A stretch of DNA of 64,000 nucleotides from Mycolicibacterium insubricum (GCF_010731615.1 NZ_AP022618.1:2790001-2854000), one strand, 5' to 3'. Shown: positions 52,311-61,446, counted from the first letter of the stretch. The notes: a model not told the origin generated them from the sequence alone. Numbers and translations are program-made.

Positions 52311-55300
52311 ATGTTGCGGGAGCCAGAGCTTCTCTTCCGCCGATTTGAAGAGGATGCAGAGACAAAGAGCGGAGCGCGTCACAAGTTTCAATTGCTCGTG
52401 ACCGATCTGGTCAAGCTTGACCATCCCAATGCCTCTACGGTCGAGGGACCAGGCGGCAGAGACTGGGGCGTCGACACTTTTGTCGGTGATTTCAACGGAG
52501 CCCTGAGTGTGTGGCAGTCAAAGTTCGTGCTGAAGTGGAACACCCCAGATCCACAGGCTCAGGTCCGTTCGTCATTCAATCGCATTGTGGAAGACGCTGG
52601 TCAGCGCGGGTTTGTCATCGAGAGGTGGACGCTGTGCGTCCCATGCATCCTGTCCCCCGATCAACAAAAGTGGTTCGACGGGTGGGCAAAGCGAATGGGA
52701 CAACGCCACGCGATCGACGTAGCGCTATGGAATGGCTCAGAAATCCGGCATCGGCTACTCCAACAGAACGCCAGGGACATCGCAGTCGCCTACTTCCCCG
52801 AACTTGTGGGGAGACAGCCGATCAACAGACGTTTCCCGCGCAGATCGGCATATATCGAACAAGTGCGCGATATGGAGGCGAAACAACTACAGAAACGTGA
52901 CGTCGAGTTGGCCGAGCTTGAGGCCTTCTGTCGCGGTGATGAAACGTATGTGTGGTGGCGTGGCGCTCCATGGTCAGGAAAATCGGCTCTTATGGCCACG
53001 TTCGTCTTGCATCCGCCGCCTGGCATGGAGGTGGTTTCGTTCTTTATCACCCGGCGCCTCGAAGGTCAGGCCAGCGGTGCAGCCTTTACGAAGGCGATGT
53101 CGGAGCAGCTAGCGGACCTTGTCGGTGAGACAACTTCGCCGGTCATGGGTTGGGAGGAGGTTCATTTCCGACAACTACTGCGTGACGCCGCCGATGTCTG
53201 CGTGGCAGGAGATCGAAAGTTGGTCTTCGTCGTCGACGGTCTTGATGAGGCTCAGGGAAAAGGCATCGCAGCGCAGCTCCCCAAGCGGCCTCCGCCTGGA
53301 GTAAAGGTGATCGTCACTAGCCGTGAACATCCCAAGCTGCCACCTGACTATCTCGATGATGATCACCCACTTCTCCGGTGTCGCATACGGAACCTTGAGC
53401 CATCCGAAGAGGCGCTGGAAGTCCAACGCCGGGCTGAATGGGAACTCAGGGAAGGGATTCTCAAAGACGGATCGGAGTCGATCCGTCACCTGCTGGGTTT
53501 GGTAGTCACTGCAAGAGGCCTTACTGCGACCGATCTCCACGATCTCACCGGCCTAGAGCCCTACAAGGTCGAGGAGTTGGCGATCGGCCAATATGCGCGC
53601 ACATTCGAGAACCGTTCTAATCCCGGCTACGCAGACGATCGAGTTATCTTGCTAGCACATGATGAACTTCAAACGCAGGCTGCGAACGCGCTCGGCGAGG
53701 CAAAACTGGCTGAGTACCGTCAAGAACTTCACGACTGGGCGGCTTGGTACCGAGAACTTGGCTGGCCGAAGAACACACCTATGTACCTGCTGCACGGCTA
53801 TCCTCGGCTGCTGCTATCTCGTAAGGATTCGGAGAGGCTCGGCGCCCTCGCTGCCGACGAGAGCCGGCATCGTTGCCTTCGCATTGTCACCGGCGCCGAT
53901 GCGGGCGCCATCTCCGAACTCCAGGCGGCACTCCGCCTCGCTCGTCAGCAACGCAGGCCCGACCTGCTTTTGATGGCGAGGCTCGCGTTGCACCTCGGAC
54001 AATTATCTGATCGAAATGCTGACACTCCTTCCGATCTCCCTGCCGCGTGGGCGCGGATTGGTGCCCGAGGCCGTGCGATCGGACAAGCTCAGTCGATCGC
54101 AGACGACACCAGTCGGAATCAAGCTCAGAGACTTCTCGTTACGACCTTCCTTGAACTGGGCGAGCTGAAATGGGCCGCCATCGTAGTGGATTCGATGACC
54201 GACTTCATCATGAGCAGAGCGAGCCGCATCGAAGTCGCATCGGCAATTGCTGCGGTCGACCCAGCTCGCGCACTTGAGTTCGCTGATGAGGAAGAGCCGC
54301 GACGAGCCCGACTGCTCGCCCTAGCAGCTCGCGCACGAGCATCGGTAGGCGAGACCGACCACGCTCGCACGCTGGCCGAACAAGCCGAATCGGCCTGCCG
54401 CGCTTCGTTCGCTCAAGCTGACGGGGAAGAGGACTTCGGATACGTTGCGCAAGCGTGGATGGCCATAGACGAATCGCGGGCGCGGGAGTTTTCTGAGTGG
54501 GCTTATGAGCGAGCGCTAACGAAGGAGCGGTCGTTGCTTTACCGCACCAATTTACTTCGCGACGCGGCCGAGGCGTTGGCAGCAGCTGGTGAAGTTACTC
54601 GTGCCCTTCAAGCCGCGAACGATGCCTTTGCATGTCTCGAAGAGCTTTCCCATCCGGTGCGGCGACATGCAGCAATGCTGGAAGCCGGCGCGGCCTATGT
54701 CGCCGCCGGTGCATGGGACGACGCGGCTCAGCTAGCCCAAACTAATATCGATGCCGTAGGACAAGATGTCCTTGTCGGCGTCATGGCGGGATTGGCGGCG
54801 ATCGACGCTGCGGATAGGGCTGTCTTGCTTGCATCGTCCATACGCTGGGACGGTGTACGTGCAAGGGAGCTTTCGTCCGCTGCAGTCATAGCCGGTGCCG
54901 GTGGCCACACAAACGCTGCCGGTTCGCTCGTCGCGGCTGCCGACAATGCGGTCCGTGGGGCTCTGTCGGAAGGCCTGGCAGAAGGTTTCGCTCACGACGG
55001 TCTCCCACTCCAAGCCGTTGTCAGCGGATGGCTAGCAGTGGCGGATGCCGAACGGGCAACCTCGCTCCTGATCGATGCTGAGGCGCAAGCCAAGCGATTC
55101 ATAGCTCAGCGACCAAAGATTCTGGCGTCGGTTGCGCTGGGATGGACCGTGATGGGCGACATGGACCGTGCTCGCCAGCTACTGCTTGAGGCTGAGGACA
55201 TCGGGCGCGCACGATCAGACATCACTTGGTGGGTGGCAGGTCTCGGCGCAATCGCGAAAGGATGCGCCGCCGTTGGCGCCTCAGCACGTGCTCTTAAGGC

Positions 55301-56180
55301 CGCCGAGGCGGCGGAGGAGTTGTCCGTCGTACTGCCGACTAACCGCAGTAGCTCGCGCCATCGAGCCACCGTCGACGTCGCGCGCGCTTTCGCCGCAGCG
55401 GGCAAGGCAAAGCGCGCGATAAAATTGGCGGAATCGATAAGCGACACATACCTTTCCGCCCTCGCGATCGCGGTGACCGCGGAGGAACTCGCAGCAACTG
55501 CGGACCAGGAAACGGTGCGACGCTTGGCTATCCGTGCTGAAACGATCTCGGCTGAATTTCCCCTGATACCGCGCATTCGGGTTTATGCCCAAGCCATGGC
55601 CGCGTTCGCGGCAATCGGCGATACCGATCGGTGTTCGGCCTTGGCGATGCAGGTCGACGTGCACCACGAGATCATCTCAGATCCGGGCTATTCGGAAATA
55701 CTGCTGTGTCTCATCCGCGGCTGGGCATACCTGGGAAAGATTGACCTCGCGCTCGTCGCCATGCACAGCCTGAACAATGTCGACTTCGACTCAAGAACTT
55801 TGGCATTGGCAATAGTTGCAGAGGGCGCAGCTCGGGATCCGGAAGAGCAAAGGCGCCGCGTCAATCTCCTCAGGCAGGCCGAGATGCAACTCGAGCTGTT
55901 CCTCGATCAGCCCCTCGCCCGCAGTCGGGCCTGGGCTGCAGTAGCCGGCGCATATATAGCTGCGGGTCAGCGTCACGAAGCCGAGGAGGCTGTGGCCAGC
56001 GCGCTCGCGGAGGGAGACTGGTCGGCGACACCGGTCGGATTTGCGAACATAGCTCAACAAGCGTTCAGAGAGTTCGCCCAAGACGTGTTGGAAGCCGCGA
56101 CAGGCGTACTAGGAAGATTACTACTGCGCAACATCGCCCATCGTCCTAAACCTGAAGTACACGCGACGAAGTTGGATTGA
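52311..56180 (+). CDS. Avs-like STAND NTPase with N-terminal nuclease-like domain
   Basis: A 1289-residue STAND protein. Residues 1-190: restriction-endonuclease-like domain with GGRDWGVDTFVGD (about 49-61) and SVWQSKF (about 66-72), giving the D...QxK pattern of Mrr-type PD-(D/E)xK nucleases. NTPase: Walker A RGAPWSGKSAL near 220 and Walker B LVFVVDGLDEA near 303, then VIVTSREHPKLP as sensor region. From about 480 to the end there are alpha-helical TPR-like repeats rich in Ala. This is the architecture of Avs anti-phage sensors, where the repeats bind a phage protein and the nuclease kills. ATG 52311 follows GAGGAGG by 7 bases. It is 67 bases after the receiver-kinase gene on the same strand, so one operon is likely. 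Confidence 0.88.
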   Translation: MLREPELLFRRFEEDAETKSGARHKFQLLVTDLVKLDHPNASTVEGPGGRDWGVDTFVGDFNGALSVWQSKFVLKWNTPDPQAQVRSSFNRIVEDAGQRGFVIERWTLCVPCILSPDQQKWFDGWAKRMGQRHAIDVALWNGSEIRHRLLQQNARDIAVAYFPELVGRQPINRRFPRRSAYIEQVRDMEAKQLQKRDVELAELEAFCRGDETYVWWRGAPWSGKSALMATFVLHPPPGMEVVSFFITRRLEGQASGAAFTKAMSEQLADLVGETTSPVMGWEEVHFRQLLRDAADVCVAGDRKLVFVVDGLDEAQGKGIAAQLPKRPPPGVKVIVTSREHPKLPPDYLDDDHPLLRCRIRNLEPSEEALEVQRRAEWELREGILKDGSESIRHLLGLVVTARGLTATDLHDLTGLEPYKVEELAIGQYARTFENRSNPGYADDRVILLAHDELQTQAANALGEAKLAEYRQELHDWAAWYRELGWPKNTPMYLLHGYPRLLLSRKDSERLGALAADESRHRCLRIVTGADAGAISELQAALRLARQQRRPDLLLMARLALHLGQLSDRNADTPSDLPAAWARIGARGRAIGQAQSIADDTSRNQAQRLLVTTFLELGELKWAAIVVDSMTDFIMSRASRIEVASAIAAVDPARALEFADEEEPRRARLLALAARARASVGETDHARTLAEQAESACRASFAQADGEEDFGYVAQAWMAIDESRAREFSEWAYERALTKERSLLYRTNLLRDAAEALAAAGEVTRALQAANDAFACLEELSHPVRRHAAMLEAGAAYVAAGAWDDAAQLAQTNIDAVGQDVLVGVMAGLAAIDAADRAVLLASSIRWDGVRARELSSAAVIAGAGGHTNAAGSLVAAADNAVRGALSEGLAEGFAHDGLPLQAVVSGWLAVADAERATSLLIDAEAQAKRFIAQRPKILASVALGWTVMGDMDRARQLLLEAEDIGRARSDITWWVAGLGAIAKGCAAVGASARALKAAEAAEELSVVLPTNRSSSRHRATVDVARAFAAAGKAKRAIKLAESISDTYLSALAIAVTAEELAATADQETVRRLAIRAETISAEFPLIPRIRVYAQAMAAFAAIGDTDRCSALAMQVDVHHEIISDPGYSEILLCLIRGWAYLGKIDLALVAMHSLNNVDFDSRTLALAIVAEGAARDPEEQRRRVNLLRQAEMQLELFLDQPLARSRAWAAVAGAYIAAGQRHEAEEAVASALAEGDWSATPVGFANIAQQAFREFAQDVLEAATGVLGRLLLRNIAHRPKPEVHATKLD

Positions 56181-56508
56181 ACCGGTAATCGGCAGGAGGG
56201 CTTTGATTTGTGGGCGATACAAACGCTATCTGCGGTTGCGCGCTCAGCCAACGGCTTATGTTCACCCGCTCGCGTATTTGCGTCATGACCAGCATTCATC
56301 GGCTCCCTGTCGCGCGTCCTGAATTGGCGGCGTTTTGATGGGGCACGGCGTTTTCGTCGCGGAGGCCGACGACGGATCTGATGCCATGAATATGCAGCAA
56401 TCGAATATGCAGGGTTACCAGTAATGCGGATGCTGTGCCCCTATCGCTCTGGCACCACTCAAAGCGGCCCGGCTGCTCGGGAGGCGCCGCCCGGGTGGAC
56501 ACTAGGAC
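56181..56508. other. right junction of the island, no gene seen
   Basis: About 330 bases with no supported gene. An AGGAGGG-like site at 56202 is not followed by a plausible frame. GC content rises again toward YaeQ. This is the likely right boundary; TGCGTCAT at 56278 also occurs at 38572 near the left edge but is too short to be called an attachment site. Confidence 0.4.
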
Positions 56509-57060
56509 GTGGCCCTTTCTGCAACAGTGTTCAAAGTCGAACTCAGCGTCTCCGATGTCGATCACGGTTACTACGCCGATCACGCGCTGACCGTGGCCCG
56601 GCACCCCAGTGAGACCGATGAGCGGATGGTGGCGCGGTTGTTGGCTTTTGGGCTTCGCGCCCACCGACTCGGCGACGTCGACGGTGAGTTGACGTTCGGC
56701 GCGGGCCTGTCCACCCCGGGTGTACCGGATTTGCAGCTCGCCGACTACACCGGCCGGATCCTCGAGTGGATCAACGTCGGGCAGCCCGACGAACGCGCAT
56801 TGGGCAAGGCGGCCAGCCAGGCCGACCAGGTACTGCTCTTCCCCTTCGCGGCCGGCGTGGCCACCTGGTGGCGCACTGTCGGCCCCAAAGTGGCAGGACT
56901 ACCCAACCTTTCGGTGGTGCGGATACCGCACGCATCCGTGCAGGAACTGGCCCGGACTGTTGAGCGACGAATCTCGGCGCAGGTGATGGTGATCGAGGGT
57001 CAGGTAACGATGACTGTGGGCGGAGTCGACGTCACCTTTGCGCCCGAGCCGCTGGAATGA
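56509..57060 (+). CDS. yaeQ: YaeQ family protein
   Basis: A 183-residue YaeQ protein with the typical opening VFKVELSVSDVDHGYYADH, then HPSETDERMVARLLAFGLRA and DYTGRILEWINVGQPDERAL. The conserved acidic and basic residues in ILEWINVGQP agree with its PD-(D/E)xK-like fold. It is implicated in suppression of RfaH-type defects in enterics; the mycobacterial role is unknown. GTG start after TAGGAC. It sits just outside the island on chromosomal-type sequence. Confidence 0.9.
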   Translation: MALSATVFKVELSVSDVDHGYYADHALTVARHPSETDERMVARLLAFGLRAHRLGDVDGELTFGAGLSTPGVPDLQLADYTGRILEWINVGQPDERALGKAASQADQVLLFPFAAGVATWWRTVGPKVAGLPNLSVVRIPHASVQELARTVERRISAQVMVIEGQVTMTVGGVDVTFAPEPLE

Positions 57061-57176
57061 ACATCTGATCCCGAGGAACTCCTGCCGTTCCGTTGCAGCG
57101 TAAACGGTCAACCGAGCACCCCCGCATCCCACGGATTGATGAGTTCGATACCGGTGTCAACAAAGTGCCACGCCAC

Positions 57177-57629
57177 TCACAACGACGGGTCGATCACCTC
57201 GTCGATATCGCGGCGTGATCCCGCGGGGTCAACATTCGGAACAGCCTTGTGTGCCAAGGAAACTCCGCGCTTCTGCGCAACGTCTGCGAGTGCTCGGTCA
57301 AAGGTGGCAAGCTGCGCTTGGTGGCGAATAGCGACATCAAGCACGCAACAGTCCGGCAGCTTCAATCCCGTACCGGCACGAAGCTCGGCGAGCCGCAACG
57401 GCTCGCCATCATCGTATGGAGCAACCACGACACCTGCCGCATCGAGATCGTCACGCATCGCCACTCCCCGACCAACTCGGACGCCGCCGACCAGAACCTC
57501 GGCCATTGTGATGGTGTGCACGACCATTCTGCCGGGTGTTCCCGCCAGCAAGATCTCAGTGGCCCTCGAGTGGTGCGCGTCCTTCGGGTTCAAGTGCGCG
57601 ATGAGCACACTGGCGTCAATGACGATCAC
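57177..57629 (-). CDS. VapC-like PIN-domain toxin
   Basis: A 150-residue PIN-domain ribonuclease. The acidic metal set is Asp in MIVIDASVLIAHL, Glu in TMAEVLVG, Asp in KLPDCCVLDVA and Asp in LATFDRAL. It cleaves RNA when free. The GTG start overlaps the vapB stop by 4 bases, normal for VapBC operons. The C-terminal 20 residues extend past the PIN fold. I do not match it to a numbered M. tuberculosis VapC. Confidence 0.88.
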   Translation of the reverse strand: MIVIDASVLIAHLNPKDAHHSRATEILLAGTPGRMVVHTITMAEVLVGGVRVGRGVAMRDDLDAAGVVVAPYDDGEPLRLAELRAGTGLKLPDCCVLDVAIRHQAQLATFDRALADVAQKRGVSLAHKAVPNVDPAGSRRDIDEVIDPSL

Positions 57630-57889
57630 GTCGGCCAGTCCGCCCGCAATTCGTCCAGATAGTCCGCATCGAAAGCTTCTCCGTAGCGCCCCGCACTGGC
57701 CAGCACCGCTGACCTATGGTCCGCATTCTGCGTGCGGGCGTCCTCGTCAATCGCGTTGGCACCCGCTTCGACCAGATGAATGAGCAGTTTTGAGCGAGGC
57801 TCCCCGGGCCACCGCTTAGCGGCGCGATCCAGGGCTCGCGCCACTTGCTCGGTTTCCGTAACTTGATAGCGAGGACGCGCCGTCGGCAT
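57626..57889 (-). CDS. VapB-like antitoxin
   Basis: An 87-residue antitoxin. The N-terminal part PRYQVTETEQVARALDRAAK is the probable ribbon-helix-helix/DNA-binding and dimer part. The acidic C terminus (EAFDADYLDELRADWPT) would wrap around the toxin. ATG 57889 is used; the extra upstream codons cross the operator. The 12-bp inverted repeat at 57897-57925 lies right before it. Confidence 0.82.
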   Translation of the reverse strand: MPTARPRYQVTETEQVARALDRAAKRWPGEPRSKLLIHLVEAGANAIDEDARTQNADHRSAVLASAGRYGEAFDADYLDELRADWPT

Positions 57890-57896
57890 CGCCTCA

Positions 57897-57925
57897 GTGT
57901 ACCACCATAGAAAATGGTGGTACAC
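57897..57925. promoter_or_regulatory. vapBC operator with promoter
   Basis: GTGTACCACCAT-AGAAA-ATGGTGGTACAC: perfect 12-bp inverted repeat between the vapB start and a TACAGT -10-like element on the minus strand (57928-57933). It is placed for autorepression by VapB/VapBC. Confidence 0.75.
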
Positions 57926-58025
57926 CTACTGTAACCGCCCCACCGTCACGTCGATCCGACGAACCTCATGACGCACCACATCCGGGTCGAGGTCCTTCTC
58001 GCGGCTGCCGGGTAATACTGAAGCA

Positions 58026-59711
58026 ATGGGCCCCGCCGCTGAGTTCGACTACATCATCGTGGGTGCAGGCAGCGCGGGGTGCCTGCTGGCCAACCGGCTC
58101 AGCGCCAACCCGGATCACCGCGTGCTCCTGATCGAGGCCGGCGGCAAGGATGACTGGTTCTGGATCAAGATCCCGGTCGGCTACCTGTACACCATCGCCA
58201 ATCCCCGCACCGACTGGTGTTTCACCACCGAACCCGACCCGGGACTGGCCGGCCGCAGCATTCTCTACGCGCGAGGACGGGTCATCGGCGGGTGCTCGTC
58301 GATCAACGCGATGATCCACATGCGCGGGCAGGCCAGCGACTACGAACTGTGGGCGAAGGCCACCGGTGACCAGCGGTGGCTCTGGGGCGGCCCGGACAGT
58401 CCCGGCGAGACACTGGAGATCTACAAGGAGCTGGAGGACTACTTCGGCGGCGTCGACGAGTGGCACGGCACCGGCGGCGAAATCCGCGTCGAGCGCCCAC
58501 GTGTGCGTTGGAAGGTTCTGGACGCCTGGCAGGCCGCGGCCGCTCAGGAAGGCATCGCCCCGATCGAGGAATTCAATCGGGGTGACAACGCCGGCAGCGC
58601 GTATTTCCATGTGAACCAACGCCGCGGCCGTCGTTGGTCGATGGCCGATGCCTTCCTGCATCCGGTCACCCGTCGGCCCAATCTCACCGTCTACACCCAA
58701 ACCCGGGCCGTGCGGCTTCTGATGGACGACCAGGTCCGCGACGATCAGCGCCGCGGCGCCTGGACGACGGCACAGCATCGCGCCACCGGCGTGCGGCTGC
58801 TCAAAGACGGCCACACCCTCGACGTCGCGGCCCGCCGGGAGGTGATCCTGAGCGCCGGGGCGATCGGCTCACCACACCTGATGCAACTCTCCGGCCTGGG
58901 CCCGGCCGGGCTGCTGACCGAGCACCAGGTGCCGGTGACCGTCGATCTGCCCGGAGTCGGCGAAAACCTGCAGGACCACCTGCAGATTCGCACGGTCTAC
59001 CGGGTCCGCGGCGTCCCGACGGTCAACACGCTGTACCGGAACTGGATCACTCGCGCGGGCATGGGGCTTCAGTACGCGGCATTGCGATCGGGGCCGATGA
59101 CGATGCCGCCGTCCACCCTTGGAGCTTTCGCCAAGAGCGACCCGGCGCTGGCCAGCCCCGATCTGGAGTGGCATGTGCAGCCGTTGTCGTTGCCGAAGTT
59201 CGGTGAACCTCTGCACCCGTTTGCGGCGATCACTCCCTCGGTCTGCAATCTGCGACCCAGCTCCCGCGGCCACGTGCGCATGTCGAGTGCCGATCCCCTG
59301 GCCAACCCGAGGATCTGCTGCAACTACCTGTCGACGGAGGCCGATCGCCGAACCGCGGTGATCGGCGTGCGGATGACCCGGCAGATCATGGCGGCGCCGG
59401 CCCTGACCCGCTACCACCCGCAGGAGCTGCTGCCCGGAACGCAATTGGTGAGCGACGACGATCTGCAGACGGCGGCCGGCGAACTCGGTACCACGATCTT
59501 TCACCCGGTGGGCACCTGCGCGATGGGATCCTTTGACGCACAAGGTCGTCCGCATTCGGCCGGTACGGTGCTCGACACCGACTGTCGGGTGTATCGCGTT
59601 GCCGGCCTGCGCGTGGTCGATGCCTCGGCCATGCCCGCGATCACCTCCGGCAACACCAACGCGCCGGTCATGCTGATCGCGGAGCGCGCCGCACGCGCGA
59701 TCGTGGGATAG
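58026..59711 (+). CDS. GMC family FAD oxidoreductase (choline dehydrogenase-like)
   Basis: A 561-residue GMC flavoenzyme. FAD motif IIVGAGSAGCLLANRL near the N terminus, the FAD-contact GRVIGGCSSINAMI, a second signature LSAGAIGSPHLMQLSG, and the C-terminal active-site His in TIFHPVGTCAMG plus SGNTNAPV. It oxidises primary alcohols. The TAATACT element at 58013-58019 puts the transcription start about at the ATG, so the message may be leaderless. No neighbour is on the same strand. Confidence 0.9.
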   Translation: MGPAAEFDYIIVGAGSAGCLLANRLSANPDHRVLLIEAGGKDDWFWIKIPVGYLYTIANPRTDWCFTTEPDPGLAGRSILYARGRVIGGCSSINAMIHMRGQASDYELWAKATGDQRWLWGGPDSPGETLEIYKELEDYFGGVDEWHGTGGEIRVERPRVRWKVLDAWQAAAAQEGIAPIEEFNRGDNAGSAYFHVNQRRGRRWSMADAFLHPVTRRPNLTVYTQTRAVRLLMDDQVRDDQRRGAWTTAQHRATGVRLLKDGHTLDVAARREVILSAGAIGSPHLMQLSGLGPAGLLTEHQVPVTVDLPGVGENLQDHLQIRTVYRVRGVPTVNTLYRNWITRAGMGLQYAALRSGPMTMPPSTLGAFAKSDPALASPDLEWHVQPLSLPKFGEPLHPFAAITPSVCNLRPSSRGHVRMSSADPLANPRICCNYLSTEADRRTAVIGVRMTRQIMAAPALTRYHPQELLPGTQLVSDDDLQTAAGELGTTIFHPVGTCAMGSFDAQGRPHSAGTVLDTDCRVYRVAGLRVVDASAMPAITSGNTNAPVMLIAERAARAIVG

Positions 59712-59715
59712 AGCG

Positions 59716-60222
59716 CTAGGCCGAATCCGACTCTGCGGCACAGATTTCGGCGATGGCACGCAGGTTCGCCCTCATCCCCTCGCGCCAGCCGGCAAGACGG
59801 CGATCGATGATCCGCGCTTCCTTCTCGGGCCTCTGGTCGATGACCTCGCTGAGGCCCGAACGACCCGGCCCCATTCGTCCCCACTGCCGCACCAGCGTTC
59901 CGCCCCGGTCCGGTTCAACCTCGAAACCCCAGGACGCCATGGGTTGACCGCCGTCTCCCTGCACGTCCCAGACCCAGCGTCGGCCTTCCTCTACCTCCAC
60001 GACGAGGGACTCGGTGGTCCACTGTCCACGAGCTGGGTTGCTGTTGTGGCCGCGGAAGCGGTTCCCCACCGTCACCGTGTCGCCGTGAATCCACTCGACG
60101 GCGGTCAACTCGGTGGAGAACTTGGCGGGCAGGGTCACGTCGGTCACCAGCTCCCACACCCGCTGCGGATCGGCCGCAATGACCACGGACTCCTGAACCG
60201 TGGGCGAATCCCGGTATCTCAT
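59716..60222 (-). CDS. SRPBCC (START-like) family protein
   Basis: A 168-residue polyketide-cyclase/dehydrase-like protein with a ligand-binding helix-grip fold. Typical are ESVVIAADPQRVWELVTDV at the start, GDTVTVGNRFRGHN and WGFEVEPDRGGTLVRQ, and a long C-terminal helix. Ligand and role are unknown. GAAGGG lies upstream of the ATG. It is convergent with the GMC gene (5-base gap) and divergent from mazE9. Confidence 0.84.
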   Translation of the reverse strand: MRYRDSPTVQESVVIAADPQRVWELVTDVTLPAKFSTELTAVEWIHGDTVTVGNRFRGHNSNPARGQWTTESLVVEVEEGRRWVWDVQGDGGQPMASWGFEVEPDRGGTLVRQWGRMGPGRSGLSEVIDQRPEKEARIIDRRLAGWREGMRANLRAIAEICAAESDSA

Positions 60223-60273
60223 TGCATCCCTTCCAGGGCGGGGTATCGAGCCGTTATGGGGTCCAACGGTATC

Positions 60274-60301
60274 TTGACCTTGATGGCTACCGGGGTAGCA
60301 T
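60274..60301 (+). promoter_or_regulatory. mazEF promoter and operator
   Basis: TTGACC (60274-60279) and TAGCAT (60296-60301), 16 bases apart, form a SigA-like promoter. The inverted repeat GCTACC-GG-GGTAGC (60286-60299) overlaps the -10. With ATG at 60308 the transcript may be leaderless. Confidence 0.6.
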
Positions 60302-60307
60302 TAGGGT

Positions 60308-60538
60308 ATGAAACTCAGTGTCAGCCTTTCCGACGACGATGTTTCGACGTTGGATGCCTATGTCGCGCGCATCGGCCTGCCGTCCAGGTCGGCGGGCGTA
60401 CAAAGGGCGATCCAGATGCTGCGCCACCCGGACCTCGAAAAGGACTATGCCGAGGCGTGGGGCGAATGGGACGCCGGCGAGGACTCCGAATCCTGGGACA
60501 ACGTCATCGGGGATGGACTCGCCGATGCTCCGCGGTGA
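60308..60538 (+). CDS. mazE9: MazE9-like antitoxin
   Basis: A 76-residue ribbon-helix-helix antitoxin. [20 protein letters not shown] is the DNA-binding RHH and the acidic tail [17 protein letters not shown] is the toxin-binding part. Its sequence closely follows what I recall of the M. tuberculosis MazE9 (Rv2801A). It overlaps the toxin gene by 14 bases. Confidence 0.85.
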   Translation: MKLSVSLSDDDVSTLDAYVARIGLPSRSAGVQRAIQMLRHPDLEKDYAEAWGEWDAGEDSESWDNVIGDGLADAPR

Positions 60539-60872
60539 GATCTGGCGGGTTGATCTCGATCCAGTCCGCGGCAGCGAAGCGAACAAACAGCGTCCCGCAA
60601 TTATCGTCAGCAATGACCGGGCCAATGCCACCGCGACCCAGTTGGGCCGGGGCGTGGTGACCGTCGTGCCTGTGACCAGCAACACCGAGAAGGTGTATCC
60701 CTTCCAGTTTTTGATCTCACGCGGACCCAGCGGTCTCGACGTCGACTCCAAGGCCCAGGCTGAGCAAGTCAGATCGGTTGCGGTACAACGCCTGACCCGG
60801 CTGATCGGGCGCGTGTCCCCCGCAGAACTTCGCGGACTCGACGACGCCCTCAGACTTCACCTGTCGCTGTAA
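60525..60872 (+). CDS. mazF9: MazF9-like mRNA interferase
   Basis: A 115-residue MazF toxin. [30 protein letters not shown] and [16 protein letters not shown] are the conserved blocks, with active-site Arg and Ser/Thr in them. It cleaves mRNA at specific short sites. The close resemblance to Rv2801c (MazF9) supports the name. ATG 60525 matches the family start; an in-frame ATG at 60513 is possible. Confidence 0.88.
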   Translation: MLRGEIWRVDLDPVRGSEANKQRPAIIVSNDRANATATQLGRGVVTVVPVTSNTEKVYPFQFLISRGPSGLDVDSKAQAEQVRSVAVQRLTRLIGRVSPAELRGLDDALRLHLSL

Positions 60873-60877
60873 GCCAC

Positions 60878-61282
60878 TTAGCTACAAAGGTATTGCCGGT
60901 TGAGCACGCAGTTCAACGGCGGTGTGTAGGTGCCGGACAGCACGCCTCGCATGCCACCCTTGGCGGTCCCGCCGGGCGGAATGATGCGATTCCAGTTCAC
61001 CGGCGTGAGCACGTAGTGCGTGCCGCTTTGAGCGATGTTGCTGCTCCAGGTGTGCGACACCGATTGCCCCACCGGCATGTCGAATTCAATCGTCCAATCG
61101 GTCAGCGGCACCGTGCTGTAGTTGACGATGGTGAAGTGGCCGATGAACCCGGTCTGCCACGTCGACGAGACCGACAACGTCGCCACCGGCGCCGCCGCAT
61201 GCGCTGCCGGAGCGAGCGGAAGCCCGACCGTCGCGAGGATCACTGCGGACACAACAAGGTGAAGCGCTGCCCGCCAGCGCAT
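60878..61282 (-). CDS. secreted CBM2-domain protein, Rv1987-like
   Basis: About 134 residues. A Sec signal peptide (RWRAALHLVVSAVILATVG, cleaved near AAHA-AAP) is followed by one carbohydrate-binding module 2 with the aromatic/strand pattern VSSTWQTGFIGHFTIVNYS, TDWTIEFDMP and NWNRIIPPGG. Two Cys near the end could pair. It strongly resembles M. tuberculosis Rv1987. Role: binding cellulose or chitin outside the cell; no catalytic domain is present. The start is uncertain (TTG 61327 also in frame). Confidence 0.85.
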   Translation of the reverse strand: MRWRAALHLVVSAVILATVGLPLAPAAHAAAPVATLSVSSTWQTGFIGHFTIVNYSTVPLTDWTIEFDMPVGQSVSHTWSSNIAQSGTHYVLTPVNWNRIIPPGGTAKGGMRGVLSGTYTPPLNCVLNRQYLCS

Positions 61283-61446
61283 CACACGATTGCCCAGTCT
61301 CGCCACGGCATCCAACACTAGGGGCAAAGCAGTGCTACCGGCCCTCGCGCAGCGGCTAAGCTGCCGTACCTTTGCCCAACCGACACCGTCGCGAAATCTG
61401 GCGGCGCACTCCCCTGCCCGGCTGCGCGGACAAAATCATCCGCGGG

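Noticed and set aside
38572..56285. TGCGTCAT shared by both island edges as attachment site
   Set aside because: Only 8 bases; expected by chance in a window of this size.
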